DNA from: Alphaproteobacteria bacterium
GTDB lineage: Bacteria; Pseudomonadota; Alphaproteobacteria; Kiloniellales; DSM-21159
NCBI GenBank assembly: GCA_030433005.1
Contig: JAUILQ010000038.1
Coordinates: 1-54,356 of the forward strand
DNA length: 54,356 bases
Direction: 5' to 3'
In this document: piece after piece, positions 1-8,440 of the stretch
Numbering within the stretch: the first letter of the stretch is position 1
Layout of the letters: every line of letters begins with the position of its first letter
Made by a program: the position numbers and the translations under genes
The notes under the pieces: model-generated
Database searches by the model: none
What the model was told of the DNA's origin: nothing
Seen by the model: the letters and a program-made list of their open reading frames with translations, nothing else

Positions 1-805
1 CGGCGTCATCTCGGGCACCTCGATCGCCGAGCTGTTCATCGCCGGCATCGGGCCGGGCCTGCTGATCCTCTTCATGTTCTCGGCCTACTCCTACATCTTC
101 GCCCGGGTGAACGACATCCCGACCCAGGCCAAGGCGACCTGGGGCGAGCGTCTGAAGGCACTGCGCGGCTCGATCTGGCCCTTCGGCTTCCCGATCATCA
201 TCATCGGCGGCATCTACGGCGGCATCTTCAGCCCGACCGAGGCGGCCTCGGTGTGCGTGGTCTACGCCGTGATCCTCGAGTGCCTCGTCTTCCGCTCGAT
301 CAAGTTCAAGGAACTGCCGGAGATCGCGCTCTCGACCGGTCTGATCACGGCGGTGGTGTTCATCCTGGTGGCCGCCGGCGCGGCCTTCTCCTGGACCATC
401 TCCTTCGCGCAGATCCCGCAGCAGATCCTGGGCTCGATCGGCCTCGACCAGGCCGGCCCCTACATGGTGCTGATCGTCATCTCGATCGCCTTCTTCGTCG
501 GCTGCATGTTCGTCGACCCGATCGTCGTGATCCTGGTGCTCGTGCCGATCTTCGCGCCGGTCGTCGACAGTGTCGGGCTCGACCCCGTCCTGGTCGGGAC
601 GATCATCACGCTGCAGGTCGCGATCGGCTCGGCGACGCCGCCGTTCGGCTGCGACATCTTCACCGCGATCGCGATCTTCCGCCGACCCTACTTCGACGTG
701 ATCCGGGGCACGCCGCCCTTCATCATCATGCTGATCAGCGCGGCGGCGGCCCTGATCATCTTCCCCGAGATCGCCCTGTTCCTGCGAGACGCGGCCTTCC
801 GGTAG
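1..805 (+). CDS. TRAP transporter large permease (DctM family), C-terminal part
   Basis: This is the 3' end of an inner-membrane TRAP large permease; the reading frame is open from base 2 and the start lies before the window. Large permeases form the Na+-coupled transport channel for a substrate delivered by a periplasmic binding protein. The visible 267 residues contain several hydrophobic helices, the TRAP-typical SPTEAAS motif, and a GSATPPFGCDIFTAIA segment followed by RRPYFDVIRGTPPF and a hydrophobic C-terminus ending in LFLRDAAFR. A universal stress protein gene follows 24 bases downstream, which recalls the teaABC-teaD arrangement of ectoine TRAP transporters. The family call is firm. 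An ectoine substrate is inferred from neighbours only. Confidence 0.93.
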   Translation, partial: GVISGTSIAELFIAGIGPGLLILFMFSAYSYIFARVNDIPTQAKATWGERLKALRGSIWPFGFPIIIIGGIYGGIFSPTEAASVCVVYAVILECLVFRSIKFKELPEIALSTGLITAVVFILVAAGAAFSWTISFAQIPQQILGSIGLDQAGPYMVLIVISIAFFVGCMFVDPIVVILVLVPIFAPVVDSVGLDPVLVGTIITLQVAIGSATPPFGCDIFTAIAIFRRPYFDVIRGTPPFIIMLISAAAALIIFPEIALFLRDAAFR

Positions 806-829
806 GGGCCGCGGGAGAGAGGTCGAGGC

Positions 830-1273
830 ATGTTCAAGTCCATCGTCGTCGCGGTCGACGGCTCCGATCACGCCGCCAAGGCGGCGGAGCTCGCCATCGA
901 TCTGGCCAAGCGATACGACGCCAAGCTCTACGCGCTCAGCGTCTATCGCCACTACAGCCAGCTGGAGAGCAGCCACTCCATGGTGCGCACGCGCGACGTG
1001 CCGGAGTCGCCGGACGCGACCCTGAGCGCTCTGGCGCGCGAGGCCGCCGACTGGGTCGTCGAGAAGGGCAGGGACAGCGGCCTCGGCGGCGTCGAGCCGG
1101 TGGTCCGCCGCGGTCCGGCGGCGCGCACCATCGTCGAGTTCGCCAAGGAGAAGGGGGTCGACGCCGTGATCCTCGGCAGCCGGGGACTCGGCGACATCAC
1201 CGGGATGCTGCTGGGCAGCGTCTCGCACAAGGTCAACAGCCTGGCCGGCTGCACCTGCATCACGGTGAAGTAG
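830..1273 (+). CDS. Universal stress protein, UspA family (TeaD-like position)
   Basis: This is a 147-residue single-domain UspA protein, the usual family length. It starts with the family-typical MFKSIVVAVDGSDHA strand and ends with the nucleotide-binding loop GSRGLGDITGMLLGSVS, which fits the ATP-binding G-x2-G-x9-G-S/T pattern. The ATG is preceded by a purine-rich GAGAGAGG ribosome site. It lies directly after a TRAP large permease gene. In halophiles the analogous protein TeaD binds ATP and negatively regulates the ectoine TRAP transporter TeaABC. A similar regulatory role here is an inference from gene order and ATP-binding-type sequence. The protein is probably cytoplasmic. Confidence 0.93.
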   Translation: MFKSIVVAVDGSDHAAKAAELAIDLAKRYDAKLYALSVYRHYSQLESSHSMVRTRDVPESPDATLSALAREAADWVVEKGRDSGLGGVEPVVRRGPAARTIVEFAKEKGVDAVILGSRGLGDITGMLLGSVSHKVNSLAGCTCITVK

Positions 1274-1373
1274 GCCCGGCAAGCAGGCCCGGCGGACACA
1301 CCGGGGCCGGACAGCGGCGCCGGCGAGACACGAGGGACCGGCACGAAGCAGGCCGGCCCGGAGGAGGAGCGCG

Positions 1374-2249
1374 ATGGTCCGAAAGTCGAGCGGGCTGCGG
1401 CAGGCCGCGGCCGTCCTGGCGGTGGCGCTCGCCGCGACGGCTGCCGCGGCGGTGCCGGGCGGGGCCCGGGCCCAGGATACGCTGGAGCGGCTGCGCGACG
1501 GCGCGCCCTTGCGCATCGGCGTGGCGAACGAGCGGCCCTACGCCTGGATCGACGAGACAGGGCGCGCGACCGGCGAGGCGCCGGAGATCGCCCGCCACGT
1601 GCTCGGCGAGATCGCGCCGGGCAGCGAGCTCGAGGCCAGCGCCAGCGACTTCGGCGCGCTGATCCCGCGCCTGCAGGCCGGCGAGATCGACGTCATCGCC
1701 GCCGGCATGTTCATCACGCCGGCGCGCTGCACCCAGGTCGCCTTCAGCGACCCGACCTACGTCATCGGCGAGGCCTTCGCGGTCAATCCCGGAAACCCCA
1801 AGAACGTCACCGACTACCAGTCGATCTCGGCGGACGAGTCCGTGACGGTCGGCCTGATCGCCGGGACGGTCGAGTACAACTATGCCCTGGTCACCGGCAT
1901 TCCGGCCGACCGGGCGCTGCTGTACCGCAGCTTCGAGCGCGCTATCCAGGGGCTCAAGGCCGGCGAGGTCGACGCCGTCGGCCTGACCAGCCTCACCGCC
2001 AAGGGCCTGGCCGCCGGCGATCCGGCGGTCGAGGCGACGGCGCAGTTCTACCCGACGCTCGACGGCGAGGAGGTCAAGGGCTACGGCGGCTTCGCCTTCC
2101 GCAAGGACGACGAGGCCCTGCGCAAGGCCTTCCAGGCCGCGCTCGACGGCTTCCTGGGCAGCGACGCCCACTGGCAGCTGGTCGCGCCCTTCGGCTTCAC
2201 GCCCGACATGGCCCCCGACAAGACGGCCGAGGCGCTCTGCGACTCCTAG
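1374..2249 (+). CDS. ehuB: EhuB-like ectoine/hydroxyectoine-binding periplasmic protein
   Basis: This is a periplasmic solute-binding protein of family 3 with 291 residues and a Sec signal peptide (cleavage near ARAQ, residue 34). A strong GGAGGAGG ribosome site precedes the ATG. The segments GVANERPYAWID, TGEAPEIARHVL, DVIAAGMFITPARC, QVAFSDPTYVIGEAFAVNPGNPKN and YGGFAFRKDD match the EhuB pattern of ectoine ABC transporters as I remember it. No ehuC, ehuD or ehuA permease/ATPase genes follow; the next gene is a PAS protein. The binding protein is therefore an orphan or works with parts encoded elsewhere. Its place after a TRAP permease and a TeaD-like UspA supports an osmolyte-uptake locus. 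A general amino-acid-binding role is the alternative. Confidence 0.8.
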   Translation: MVRKSSGLRQAAAVLAVALAATAAAAVPGGARAQDTLERLRDGAPLRIGVANERPYAWIDETGRATGEAPEIARHVLGEIAPGSELEASASDFGALIPRLQAGEIDVIAAGMFITPARCTQVAFSDPTYVIGEAFAVNPGNPKNVTDYQSISADESVTVGLIAGTVEYNYALVTGIPADRALLYRSFERAIQGLKAGEVDAVGLTSLTAKGLAAGDPAVEATAQFYPTLDGEEVKGYGGFAFRKDDEALRKAFQAALDGFLGSDAHWQLVAPFGFTPDMAPDKTAEALCDS

Positions 2250-2336
2250 CAGGCACTGCTTGGGGACAGGTTCCAGCCGGCCCGCTGCCCGCGTTACGCG
2301 AGAAATTCACACGTTTTCCGTGGGCTTCAAGGCGAC

Positions 2337-3011
2337 GTGGCGAAGCGCTACAAGGCCCCCGGCGCCGGTTCGACGGCGGCTTGGGGGCGACTGCAGGTGG
2401 CGACGGACGAAACCACAGGGCTCGGCGGCACGCTCCGACGGATCCCGGCGCCGACCAGCGATCCGGGCGATCCCGCGCGCTACTGGGCAGGCGGCGGTTC
2501 CGACATCGTCGAGCAGCAGGCGCTGCGCGACCTCTTCGACTACTGGCGGGCCAAGCGCGGTGCCGCCCGCCTGCCGGCGCGCGGCGACATCGACGCCCTG
2601 GAGATTCCCTGGGCGCTCGACCGTATCTACCTGATCGACCGCGTGCCGCCGCCGGCGACCTGGCGCTACCGTCTGGCCGGCGGGCGCATCGAGGAGACCT
2701 TCGGCGTCAACTCGCTGCGCGGCCTGGCGCTGGGCGACTTCCTGTCCGCGGACAAGGCCCGGCTGATCATCGAGCGCTGGCAGCCGCTGATCGAGCGCGG
2801 CTGCGCGGTCTACATGAAGGGCATGATCTACCGCACCGCGGAGCGCTGCACGCTGGGCGGCCGACTGCTGCTGCCGCTCGGCGACCGCCGGGACGCGACC
2901 GGCGCCGTCACCGGGCTGCTCGGCCTCACCGACGGCCAGTGGCGCCGGCCCGAGGCGGCGGGCGCACCGCCGCCGCTCGACATCCACTACCTCGACCTCT
3001 CGGCCGGCTGA
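2337..3011 (+). CDS. PAS domain protein of the PAS_5 family
   Basis: This is a 224-residue cytoplasmic protein starting with GTG. The middle matches the alphaproteobacterial PAS_5 pattern: LRDLFDYWRAKRG, then LPARGDIDALEIPWALDRIYLIDRV, then WRYRLAGGRIEETFGVNSLRG, and near the end RLLLPLGDRRDATGAVTGLLGL. No kinase, cyclase or DNA-binding output domain is attached, as is usual for this family, so it may act as a free sensor or adaptor. Its ligand is unknown. It stands alone between the EhuB-like gene and a methyltransferase gene on the same strand, with no overlap that would prove an operon. Confidence 0.85.
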   Translation: MAKRYKAPGAGSTAAWGRLQVATDETTGLGGTLRRIPAPTSDPGDPARYWAGGGSDIVEQQALRDLFDYWRAKRGAARLPARGDIDALEIPWALDRIYLIDRVPPPATWRYRLAGGRIEETFGVNSLRGLALGDFLSADKARLIIERWQPLIERGCAVYMKGMIYRTAERCTLGGRLLLPLGDRRDATGAVTGLLGLTDGQWRRPEAAGAPPPLDIHYLDLSAG

Positions 3012-3173
3012 GCCGGCGGCGGCGCCTGCGGATTTCCTGCGGCCTTGCCGAACCGCCACGGCTGCGCCACGTTCTTCCGGCGATCTAGCGGGCGGCACCG
3101 GACCGCGGGCGCCAGCCCTGGCGACGGCGGCCCGGCCGTTCCTGCCCGCCTGCCGTCCCGGGAGCCGCCAGCG

Positions 3174-3788
3174 ATGCCCTCATCCCTTCCCCTGCGAGAG
3201 CGCGCGCAAGGCCGTGCCGGGAGCGGTCGGCGCCTGTTCCTCAGGCAGTTCGTCCGCTTTCCCCTGAGCACCGGCGCGCAGTTTCCGAGCAGCCGCTGGC
3301 TGGCCCGCGCCATGGCGCAGGATCTTGACCCCGGCCGCGCCGGCGGCATCGTCGAGCTGGGCCCCGGCACCGGCGTCGTCACCCGGGCCCTGCTGCGGCG
3401 CGGCTTTCCCGCCGAGCGCATCCTGGCCCTGGAGATCGCACCGGAGTTCGCCCGCTTCCTGCGCGAGACGGTCCCCGGGCTGACCGTGCGCGAGGCCAGC
3501 GCCTTCGAGCTGGCGGCGCATCTCGCCGACCTGCCCTTCGAGGGCGTCCAGGCGGTGGTCTCGGGCCTGCCGCTGCTGATCCATCCGCCGGCGCAGCGCC
3601 GGCGGCTGATCCGCACGGCGCTGCTCGACGCGCCCTGCCGGGCGGGCAGCTTCGTGCAGTTCACCTACTTCCTGCGGCCGCCGGTCACCGAGCTGGGCGA
3701 GGCGGTCGCGGTCGAGCGGACCGCCTTCGTGCCCTGGAATCTCTATCCGGCGACCGTCTGGCGCTATCGCCGCGCGCGGGAAACCTGA
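3174..3788 (+). CDS. Class I SAM-dependent methyltransferase, PmtA-like (phospholipid N-methyltransferase type)
   Basis: This is a 204-residue methyltransferase. An amphipathic N-terminal segment FLRQFVRFPLSTGAQFPSS precedes the SAM-binding motif I, VELGPGTGVVTRALL (near residue 60). The later motif VVSGLPLLIHPPAQRRRLI resembles the SGLPLL motif of PmtA phosphatidylethanolamine N-methyltransferases. The family is related to rRNA adenine dimethylases, but length and motifs favour PmtA. I chose the ATG at 3174 because GGGAG lies about 8 bases upstream and the longer in-frame extension to 3045 is low-complexity. Action on membrane phospholipid is inferred from family. It converges on the LysR gene with a 4-base gap. 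Confidence 0.78.
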   Translation: MPSSLPLRERAQGRAGSGRRLFLRQFVRFPLSTGAQFPSSRWLARAMAQDLDPGRAGGIVELGPGTGVVTRALLRRGFPAERILALEIAPEFARFLRETVPGLTVREASAFELAAHLADLPFEGVQAVVSGLPLLIHPPAQRRRLIRTALLDAPCRAGSFVQFTYFLRPPVTELGEAVAVERTAFVPWNLYPATVWRYRRARET

Positions 3789-3792
3789 GCGG

Positions 3793-4722
3793 TCACGCCG
3801 CGTCCGGCTCGTCCCGGTGCGCGGCCTCGAACAGCCAGTCGCGCAACAGCCGGGCTTCCGGCCGCAGCGGCCGCCCGCGCGGGCTGACCAGATGGAACAC
3901 CGGCTCGGCCGGCAGGCGGGTCTCGAAGGGCGCGACCAGCCGGCCCTCGGCGAGCAGGCCGGCGACCAGGCTGCGGTGGCCGAGCGCCACGCCCGTACCG
4001 GCTGCCGCCAGGGCCAGCGCCAGCGCCGAGGTGTCGGCCTGCAGGCTGACAGCCGCCGGCGGCTCGGCCAGGCCGGCGGCCTGGAACCAGTCGCTCCAGC
4101 CGTAGCGGTTGCCGATGACGTGGATCAGCGTGCAGCCCGCGAGGTCGCGCGGACGGCGCAGCGGCCGCGGGCCGGACCGGCCGCGGCGCCCGCCCGGCGC
4201 GCAGACCGGGAACAGCTCGTCGCGGCCGAGCGGCAGGACGCTCAGTTCGGGGGCGCGGGCGGCGCCGTAGCGGACCTCCAGGTCGACGCCTTCCCAGGCG
4301 CCGTCCTGTCCGTGCACCGCGGCGAGCAGGCGCAGCTCGATGTCCGGGTGGGCGGCACGGAACGCGCCGAGGCGCGGCGCCAGCCAGTGCGCCGCGAAGG
4401 CGACGTTGACGCGCAGGGTCACCGGGCCTTCGCGGCGGCTGCCGAAGATCTCGCCGATGCCGCCCTCGAGCTGGTCGAAAGCCTCGCGTACCACGTGCAG
4501 GAAGGCCTCGCCGGCGTCGGTCAGCTGCACCGAGCGGGGCAGGCGGTGGAACAGCGGCTCGCCGAGATGCTGCTCGAGGCTGCGGATGTGCTGGCTGACG
4601 CCGGCCTGGGTCATGTGCAGCTCGCGCGCGGCGTCGGTGAAGGACGAGAGGCGGGCCGCGACCTCGAAGGAGCGCATCCAGTTCATGTTGAGGCGCGCGC
4701 GCTGCATGACCAGACAAGCCAT
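3793..4722 (-). CDS. LysR-family transcriptional regulator (GcvA-like)
   Basis: This is a 309-residue LysR regulator with an N-terminal winged helix-turn-helix (roughly residues 13-72: WMRSFEVAARLSSFTDAA, then MTQAGVSQHIRSLEQHLGEPLF) and a C-terminal effector-binding domain (about 100-300). The sequence groups with GcvA-type regulators. The exact start is uncertain. The outermost ATG has an AGGA too close to it, while internal ATGs at 4707 and 4686 have no better ribosome site. It is divergent from the binding protein and hydantoinase operon starting at 4875, the typical arrangement for a LysR activator of the adjacent operon. A perfect 14-bp palindrome lies in the shared intergenic region. 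The effector is unknown, perhaps a hydantoin or amino acid. Confidence 0.93.
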   Translation of the reverse strand: MACLVMQRARLNMNWMRSFEVAARLSSFTDAARELHMTQAGVSQHIRSLEQHLGEPLFHRLPRSVQLTDAGEAFLHVVREAFDQLEGGIGEIFGSRREGPVTLRVNVAFAAHWLAPRLGAFRAAHPDIELRLLAAVHGQDGAWEGVDLEVRYGAARAPELSVLPLGRDELFPVCAPGGRRGRSGPRPLRRPRDLAGCTLIHVIGNRYGWSDWFQAAGLAEPPAAVSLQADTSALALALAAAGTGVALGHRSLVAGLLAEGRLVAPFETRLPAEPVFHLVSPRGRPLRPEARLLRDWLFEAAHRDEPDAA

Positions 4723-4787
4723 AAATCCTGTTGGGTCTCAGCCGCAAGACATCTCGTTTGTGGCCCGGTGACCGGCGGCCTAGGCTT

Positions 4788-4801
4788 TTCGCAGCTGCGA
4801 A
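4788..4801. promoter_or_regulatory. Perfect 14-bp palindrome between lysR and the hydantoinase operon
   Basis: The sequence TTCGCAGCTGCGAA is identical to its reverse complement. It sits 66 bases inside the lysR side start and 74 bases before the binding-protein ATG. LysR regulators bind imperfect dyads with T and A at the ends, so this is a reasonable operator candidate for the divergent regulator. I could not identify clear -10/-35 boxes around it. Confidence 0.4.
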
Positions 4802-4874
4802 GGAGAAAGAGCCGGCCCGGCCGGCCGAGAAGCGGCGGCTTCGCACCGCTCAATCGAACAGGAGGTTGCACGAC

Positions 4875-5966
4875 ATGACCCAGCGCGCGTTCACACCGGC
4901 CCGGCGTACGGGCCTCGGCCTGGCGGCGGGCGTCCTGATCGCCTCGACCCTGGCCGGCCCGGCTGCGGCCGCCGAATCCAGCCTGATCTACATGACCTGG
5001 GCCGGCTACGACGACCCGGCCTTCCGTACGGCCTACACCGAGAAGTACGGCGAGGGCCCGGAGTTCGTCTTCTACAGCCACACCGACGAGGGCTTCGCCC
5101 AGCTGGTCGCGGGCTTCGAGGCCGACGTCGCGCACCCCTGCATCCACGACGTCAAGAAGTGGAAGGATGCAGGCCTGCTGCTGCCGATCGAGCCCTCGAA
5201 GGTCGACGCCTGGGACAAGCTGATCCCGGGCCTGCGCGACGCCGACGCCCTGATGTTCGACGGCCAGCACTGGATGGTGCCCTGGGAGTGGGGCAGCTCG
5301 TCGGTGATCTACCGCACCGACAGGGTCGAGCTGCCGCAGGAGACCTATCGGGTGCTGACCGACCCGGCCTACCAGGGCAAGACCTCGATCCCCGACGCCT
5401 TCGACGAGATCTACCAGGTCGCCGCCCTGCTGGCCGGCGTCGAGGCGCCGCTCGAGCCGCTCAGCGAGGAGCAGTACGCGGCGGTCGAGAAGCAGATGCG
5501 CGCGATCTACGGCAACGTGCGCATGATCTGGGGCGACCCGACCCAGCTCGAACAGGCGCTGGCCAGCGGCGAGGTCGAGGTCGCCTGGGGCTGGCCGAAC
5601 AGCTACTCCAACCTGGTCAAGGAGGGCGTGGCGGTGGACTACATGCTGTCGCCGGAAGAGGGCCTGGTGACCTGGACCTGCGGCCTCGCGCGCCTGAAGA
5701 ACGGCAACGCGCCCGACGAGGAGGTCTACGACTTCATCAACGCGCTGACCTCGGCCGAGACCGGCAAGAAGCTGGTCGAGAACTTCGGCTACGGCCACAC
5801 CAACACCGAGGGCCTGGCCATGGTCGATCCCCAGCAGCTCGAGGCTTTCGGCATGGCCGGCGATCCCTCGGCCTTCATCGCCGAGGGCAACCTGATGGGG
5901 CCGATGCCCGAGGATCAGCGCCAGCGCCTGATCCAGATCTGGGAGACCATCAAGGCCGGCGGCTGA
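4875..5966 (+). CDS. ABC transporter periplasmic binding protein, PotD/PotF-like (family 1)
   Basis: This is a 363-residue extracellular solute-binding protein with a Sec signal peptide (cleavage near AAAAE, residue 34). An AGGAGG ribosome site 9 bases upstream fixes the ATG. The fold-typical segments YMTWAGYDDPAFRTAY, HPCIHDVKKWKDAGLLLPI, WMVPWEWGSSSVIYR, IPDAFDEIYQVAALL and VEVAWGWPNSYSNLVKEG resemble PotD/PotF polyamine-binding proteins and relatives that bind amino acids or opines. No permease or ATPase genes are adjacent, so transport partners must be elsewhere. It is first in an operon with carbamoylase, decarboxylase and hydantoinase, suggesting it captures a hydantoin, N-carbamoyl amino acid or related nitrogen compound. 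The substrate is inferred, not shown. Confidence 0.9.
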   Translation: MTQRAFTPARRTGLGLAAGVLIASTLAGPAAAAESSLIYMTWAGYDDPAFRTAYTEKYGEGPEFVFYSHTDEGFAQLVAGFEADVAHPCIHDVKKWKDAGLLLPIEPSKVDAWDKLIPGLRDADALMFDGQHWMVPWEWGSSSVIYRTDRVELPQETYRVLTDPAYQGKTSIPDAFDEIYQVAALLAGVEAPLEPLSEEQYAAVEKQMRAIYGNVRMIWGDPTQLEQALASGEVEVAWGWPNSYSNLVKEGVAVDYMLSPEEGLVTWTCGLARLKNGNAPDEEVYDFINALTSAETGKKLVENFGYGHTNTEGLAMVDPQQLEAFGMAGDPSAFIAEGNLMGPMPEDQRQRLIQIWETIKAGG

Positions 5967-6042
5967 GCCGCGGCCATCTCTCGACCGGCCGCCGGCGCCC
6001 CGGGTGCCGGCGGCCGGCGCCCCTGTTCCGGAGGACCGCGCC

Positions 6043-6984
6043 ATGGCGCGCCGCATTCGAGTCGCCGCCGCCCAGATGGGACCGATCGCCCGCGGCGAGG
6101 AGCGCCCGGCGGTGGTCCGGCGCCTGCTGGCGCTGCTGCGCGAGGCCGCGGGCTACGGCTGCGACCTGGTGGCCTTTCCCGAGCTGGCGCTGACCACCTT
6201 CTTCCCGCGCTGGCCGCTCGAGGACGAGGCCGAGCTCGACGCCTTCTACGAGACCGCCATGCCGGGGCCGGAGACCCGGCCGCTGTTCGACGAGGCGAAG
6301 CGCCTCGGCATCGGCTTCTCGCTGGGCTACGCCGAGCTGGTCGTCGAGGGCGGCCGCAAGCGCCGCTTCAACAGCTCGATCCTGGTCGACAAGGCAGGCC
6401 GGATCGTCGGCAAGTACCGCAAGGTCCACCTGCCGGGCCATGCCGAGGTCAAGGAGCGGCCCGGCCAGCACCTGGAGAAGCGCTTCTTCGAGGTCGGCGA
6501 CTACGGCTTTCCGGTGTGGCGCGCCTTCGGCGGCGTCCTCGGCATGTGCATCTGCAACGACCGGCGCTGGCCCGAGACCTACCGGGTCATGGGCCTGCAG
6601 GGCGTCGAGATGGTGCTGCTCGGCTACAACTCGCCGGTCGGCCTCGGCGACCCCTACGAGCTCGATGCGCTGGAGCCCTTCCACAACCACCTGGTCATGC
6701 AGGCCGGCGCCTACCAGAACGCGACCTGGGTGGTCGGGGTCGCCAAGGCCGGCTGCGAGGAGGGCTTCAACCAGATCGGCCAGACCTGCATCATCGCGCC
6801 GTCCGGAGAGATCGTCGCGCAGTGCGCGACGCTGGGAGACGAGGTGATCGTGCGCGACTGCGACCTGGACCTCGGCGCGCCCTACCGCGCCGACATCTTC
6901 GACTTCGCCAGCCACCGCCGGCCCGAGCACTACGGGCTGATCGTCGAGCGCACCGGCGCCCTGCCGCCCCCGGAGGAGCCGTGA
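6043..6984 (+). CDS. N-carbamoyl-D-amino acid hydrolase (nitrilase superfamily)
   Basis: This enzyme hydrolyses the N-carbamoyl group of N-carbamoyl-D-amino acids to give the D-amino acid, CO2 and ammonia. The 313-residue length is close to the roughly 304 residues of characterised D-carbamoylases. The nitrilase triad is visible: E47 in AFPELAL, K127 in KYRKVHLPG and C171 in MCICNDRRWPE. The CNDRRWPE motif and the conserved spacing point to the D-carbamoylase branch rather than beta-ureidopropionase. A GGAGGA ribosome site fixes the ATG. The stop overlaps the start of the next gene by 4 bases, so translation is probably coupled. With the hydantoinase two genes downstream it forms the classic hydantoin-to-D-amino-acid pair. 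Confidence 0.88.
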   Translation: MARRIRVAAAQMGPIARGEERPAVVRRLLALLREAAGYGCDLVAFPELALTTFFPRWPLEDEAELDAFYETAMPGPETRPLFDEAKRLGIGFSLGYAELVVEGGRKRRFNSSILVDKAGRIVGKYRKVHLPGHAEVKERPGQHLEKRFFEVGDYGFPVWRAFGGVLGMCICNDRRWPETYRVMGLQGVEMVLLGYNSPVGLGDPYELDALEPFHNHLVMQAGAYQNATWVVGVAKAGCEEGFNQIGQTCIIAPSGEIVAQCATLGDEVIVRDCDLDLGAPYRADIFDFASHRRPEHYGLIVERTGALPPPEEP

Positions 6985-8435
6985 ACCCGGCCGCGCGCAC
7001 CGGCGGCTGGCAGCGCCCCGGCTTCCTGCAGGCCCGCGGCGGGCGCCTGACCATGGACGGCCTCGACCTGGTCGGTCTGGCCGAGGAGCGCGGCACGCCG
7101 CTGCTGGTCTACTCCGAAGCGCGCCTGCGCTCCGTCGCCCGGCGCATGCTGGGGGCGTTCCGCCAGCGTCACGCCCACACCACCCTGTGCTTCGCCAGCA
7201 AGGCCTGCAGCGCGCCGCGCGTGCTCGGCCTGCTGCGCGACGAGGGCCTGGCGCTCGAGGTCAACTCCGGCGGCGAGCTGTTCAAGGGACTGACCGCCGG
7301 CTTCGCGCCCGAGCAGATCGTCTTTAACGGCGTCGCCAAGAGCCGCGAGGAGCTGGCCGCCGCGCTGGCGCCGCCGATCAAGGCGATCAACGTCGACGGG
7401 CTCGACGAGCTGGCGCGGCTGGTCGAGACGGCCGAGCGCTGCGGGCGCCGCGCCAACGTCGCCCTGCGGCTGGTCCCCGGCGTCGAGAGCGCGACCTCGG
7501 CCGGCAACCGCACGGGGTCGGAGGCGACCAAGTTCGGGCTCGCCGCGCACGAGCTGCCGGAGGCCCTGGCGATCCTGCGCCGCGCGCCCGAGCAGCTGGC
7601 GCTGGTCGGCGTGCACGCGCACATCGGCTCGCAGATCGGCGACCCGGCGCTGTTCCGCCAGAGCGCGCGCAGCGTCATGCGCCTGGTTTCGGAGCTCCAG
7701 GCTGATCTCGGCCAGGCGGTGCAGCACGTCAACCTGGGCGGCGGCTTCGCCATCCCCTACGTGCACGAGGCTGCCGGGGCCGCGCAGGCCTCGGCCGAAC
7801 AGGGTGGGCTGTTCCGCGAGGAGGCGCGGCCCGAGGCGATCGCCGACGCCGTCGTCCCGGAGATCCGCGCGGCCCTCGGCCAGCAGGTCGAGCTGCTGTT
7901 CGAGCCGGGCCGCAGCCTGGTCGGCGAGGCCGCCGTGCTGCTGTCGCGGGTCGAGGCCGGCAAGCGGCGCGACGGCCGCGACTGGCTGGTCGTCGACGCC
8001 GGCTACAACGTCCTGATCGAGAGCCTGGCCTACAAGTGGTACTATCAGGCGTTGACCGCCAACCGCCTCGACGAGGCGGAGAGCGCGGACTTCCGCCTGG
8101 TCGGCCCGCTCTGCGACAGCGGCGATGCCTTCCACGACGTCGAGGGAGAGGCGCTGCTCGACGGCCTGCTGGCGCGCGAGCCGGCGCTGGAAGGGCAGCG
8201 TACGCTGCTCGAATCGGCGCTGGTGCGCCTGCCGCGCCTGCGCCGCCTGGCGGCCGGGACCGGCGTCGGCGACCTCGTCGCCTTCCTCGACGTCGGCGCC
8301 TACGCCTACGACCAGCTGACCGCGAACAACGGCCGGCCGCGCCCGGAGGTGGGGCTGATCGCGGCCGACGGCGGCTACGCGCCGATGCGCCGGCGCGACA
8401 GCCTGCCCGACCTGCTGGCCAACGAGCTGCTGTGA
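6981..8435 (+). CDS. PLP-dependent fold-type III decarboxylase, diaminopimelate decarboxylase-like
   Basis: This is a 484-residue enzyme of the alanine-racemase-fold decarboxylases. Visible motifs are the PLP lysine K74 in CFASKACSAPR, EVNSGGEL, HAHIGSQIG (H214), NLGGGF, FEPGRSLVGEA and the active-site LVGPLCDSGD (C378), with a final GAYAYDQLTANNGRPRP. It is longer than typical LysA (about 420). The extra sequence is at the N-terminus and in the 265-290 region. GTG at 6981, with GGAGGA just upstream, overlaps the carbamoylase stop. Lying between carbamoylase and hydantoinase, it probably decarboxylates the amino acid released by the carbamoylase rather than diaminopimelate. The true substrate is not deducible. 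A housekeeping lysA role is unlikely in this operon. Confidence 0.85.
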   Translation: MNPAARTGGWQRPGFLQARGGRLTMDGLDLVGLAEERGTPLLVYSEARLRSVARRMLGAFRQRHAHTTLCFASKACSAPRVLGLLRDEGLALEVNSGGELFKGLTAGFAPEQIVFNGVAKSREELAAALAPPIKAINVDGLDELARLVETAERCGRRANVALRLVPGVESATSAGNRTGSEATKFGLAAHELPEALAILRRAPEQLALVGVHAHIGSQIGDPALFRQSARSVMRLVSELQADLGQAVQHVNLGGGFAIPYVHEAAGAAQASAEQGGLFREEARPEAIADAVVPEIRAALGQQVELLFEPGRSLVGEAAVLLSRVEAGKRRDGRDWLVVDAGYNVLIESLAYKWYYQALTANRLDEAESADFRLVGPLCDSGDAFHDVEGEALLDGLLAREPALEGQRTLLESALVRLPRLRRLAAGTGVGDLVAFLDVGAYAYDQLTANNGRPRPEVGLIAADGGYAPMRRRDSLPDLLANELL

Positions 8436-8440
8436 GCGCC

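Noticed and set aside
1260..2171. Minus-strand frame opposite the EhuB-like gene
   Set aside because: It has no recognisable motifs, while the plus strand has a signal peptide, ribosome site and family motifs.
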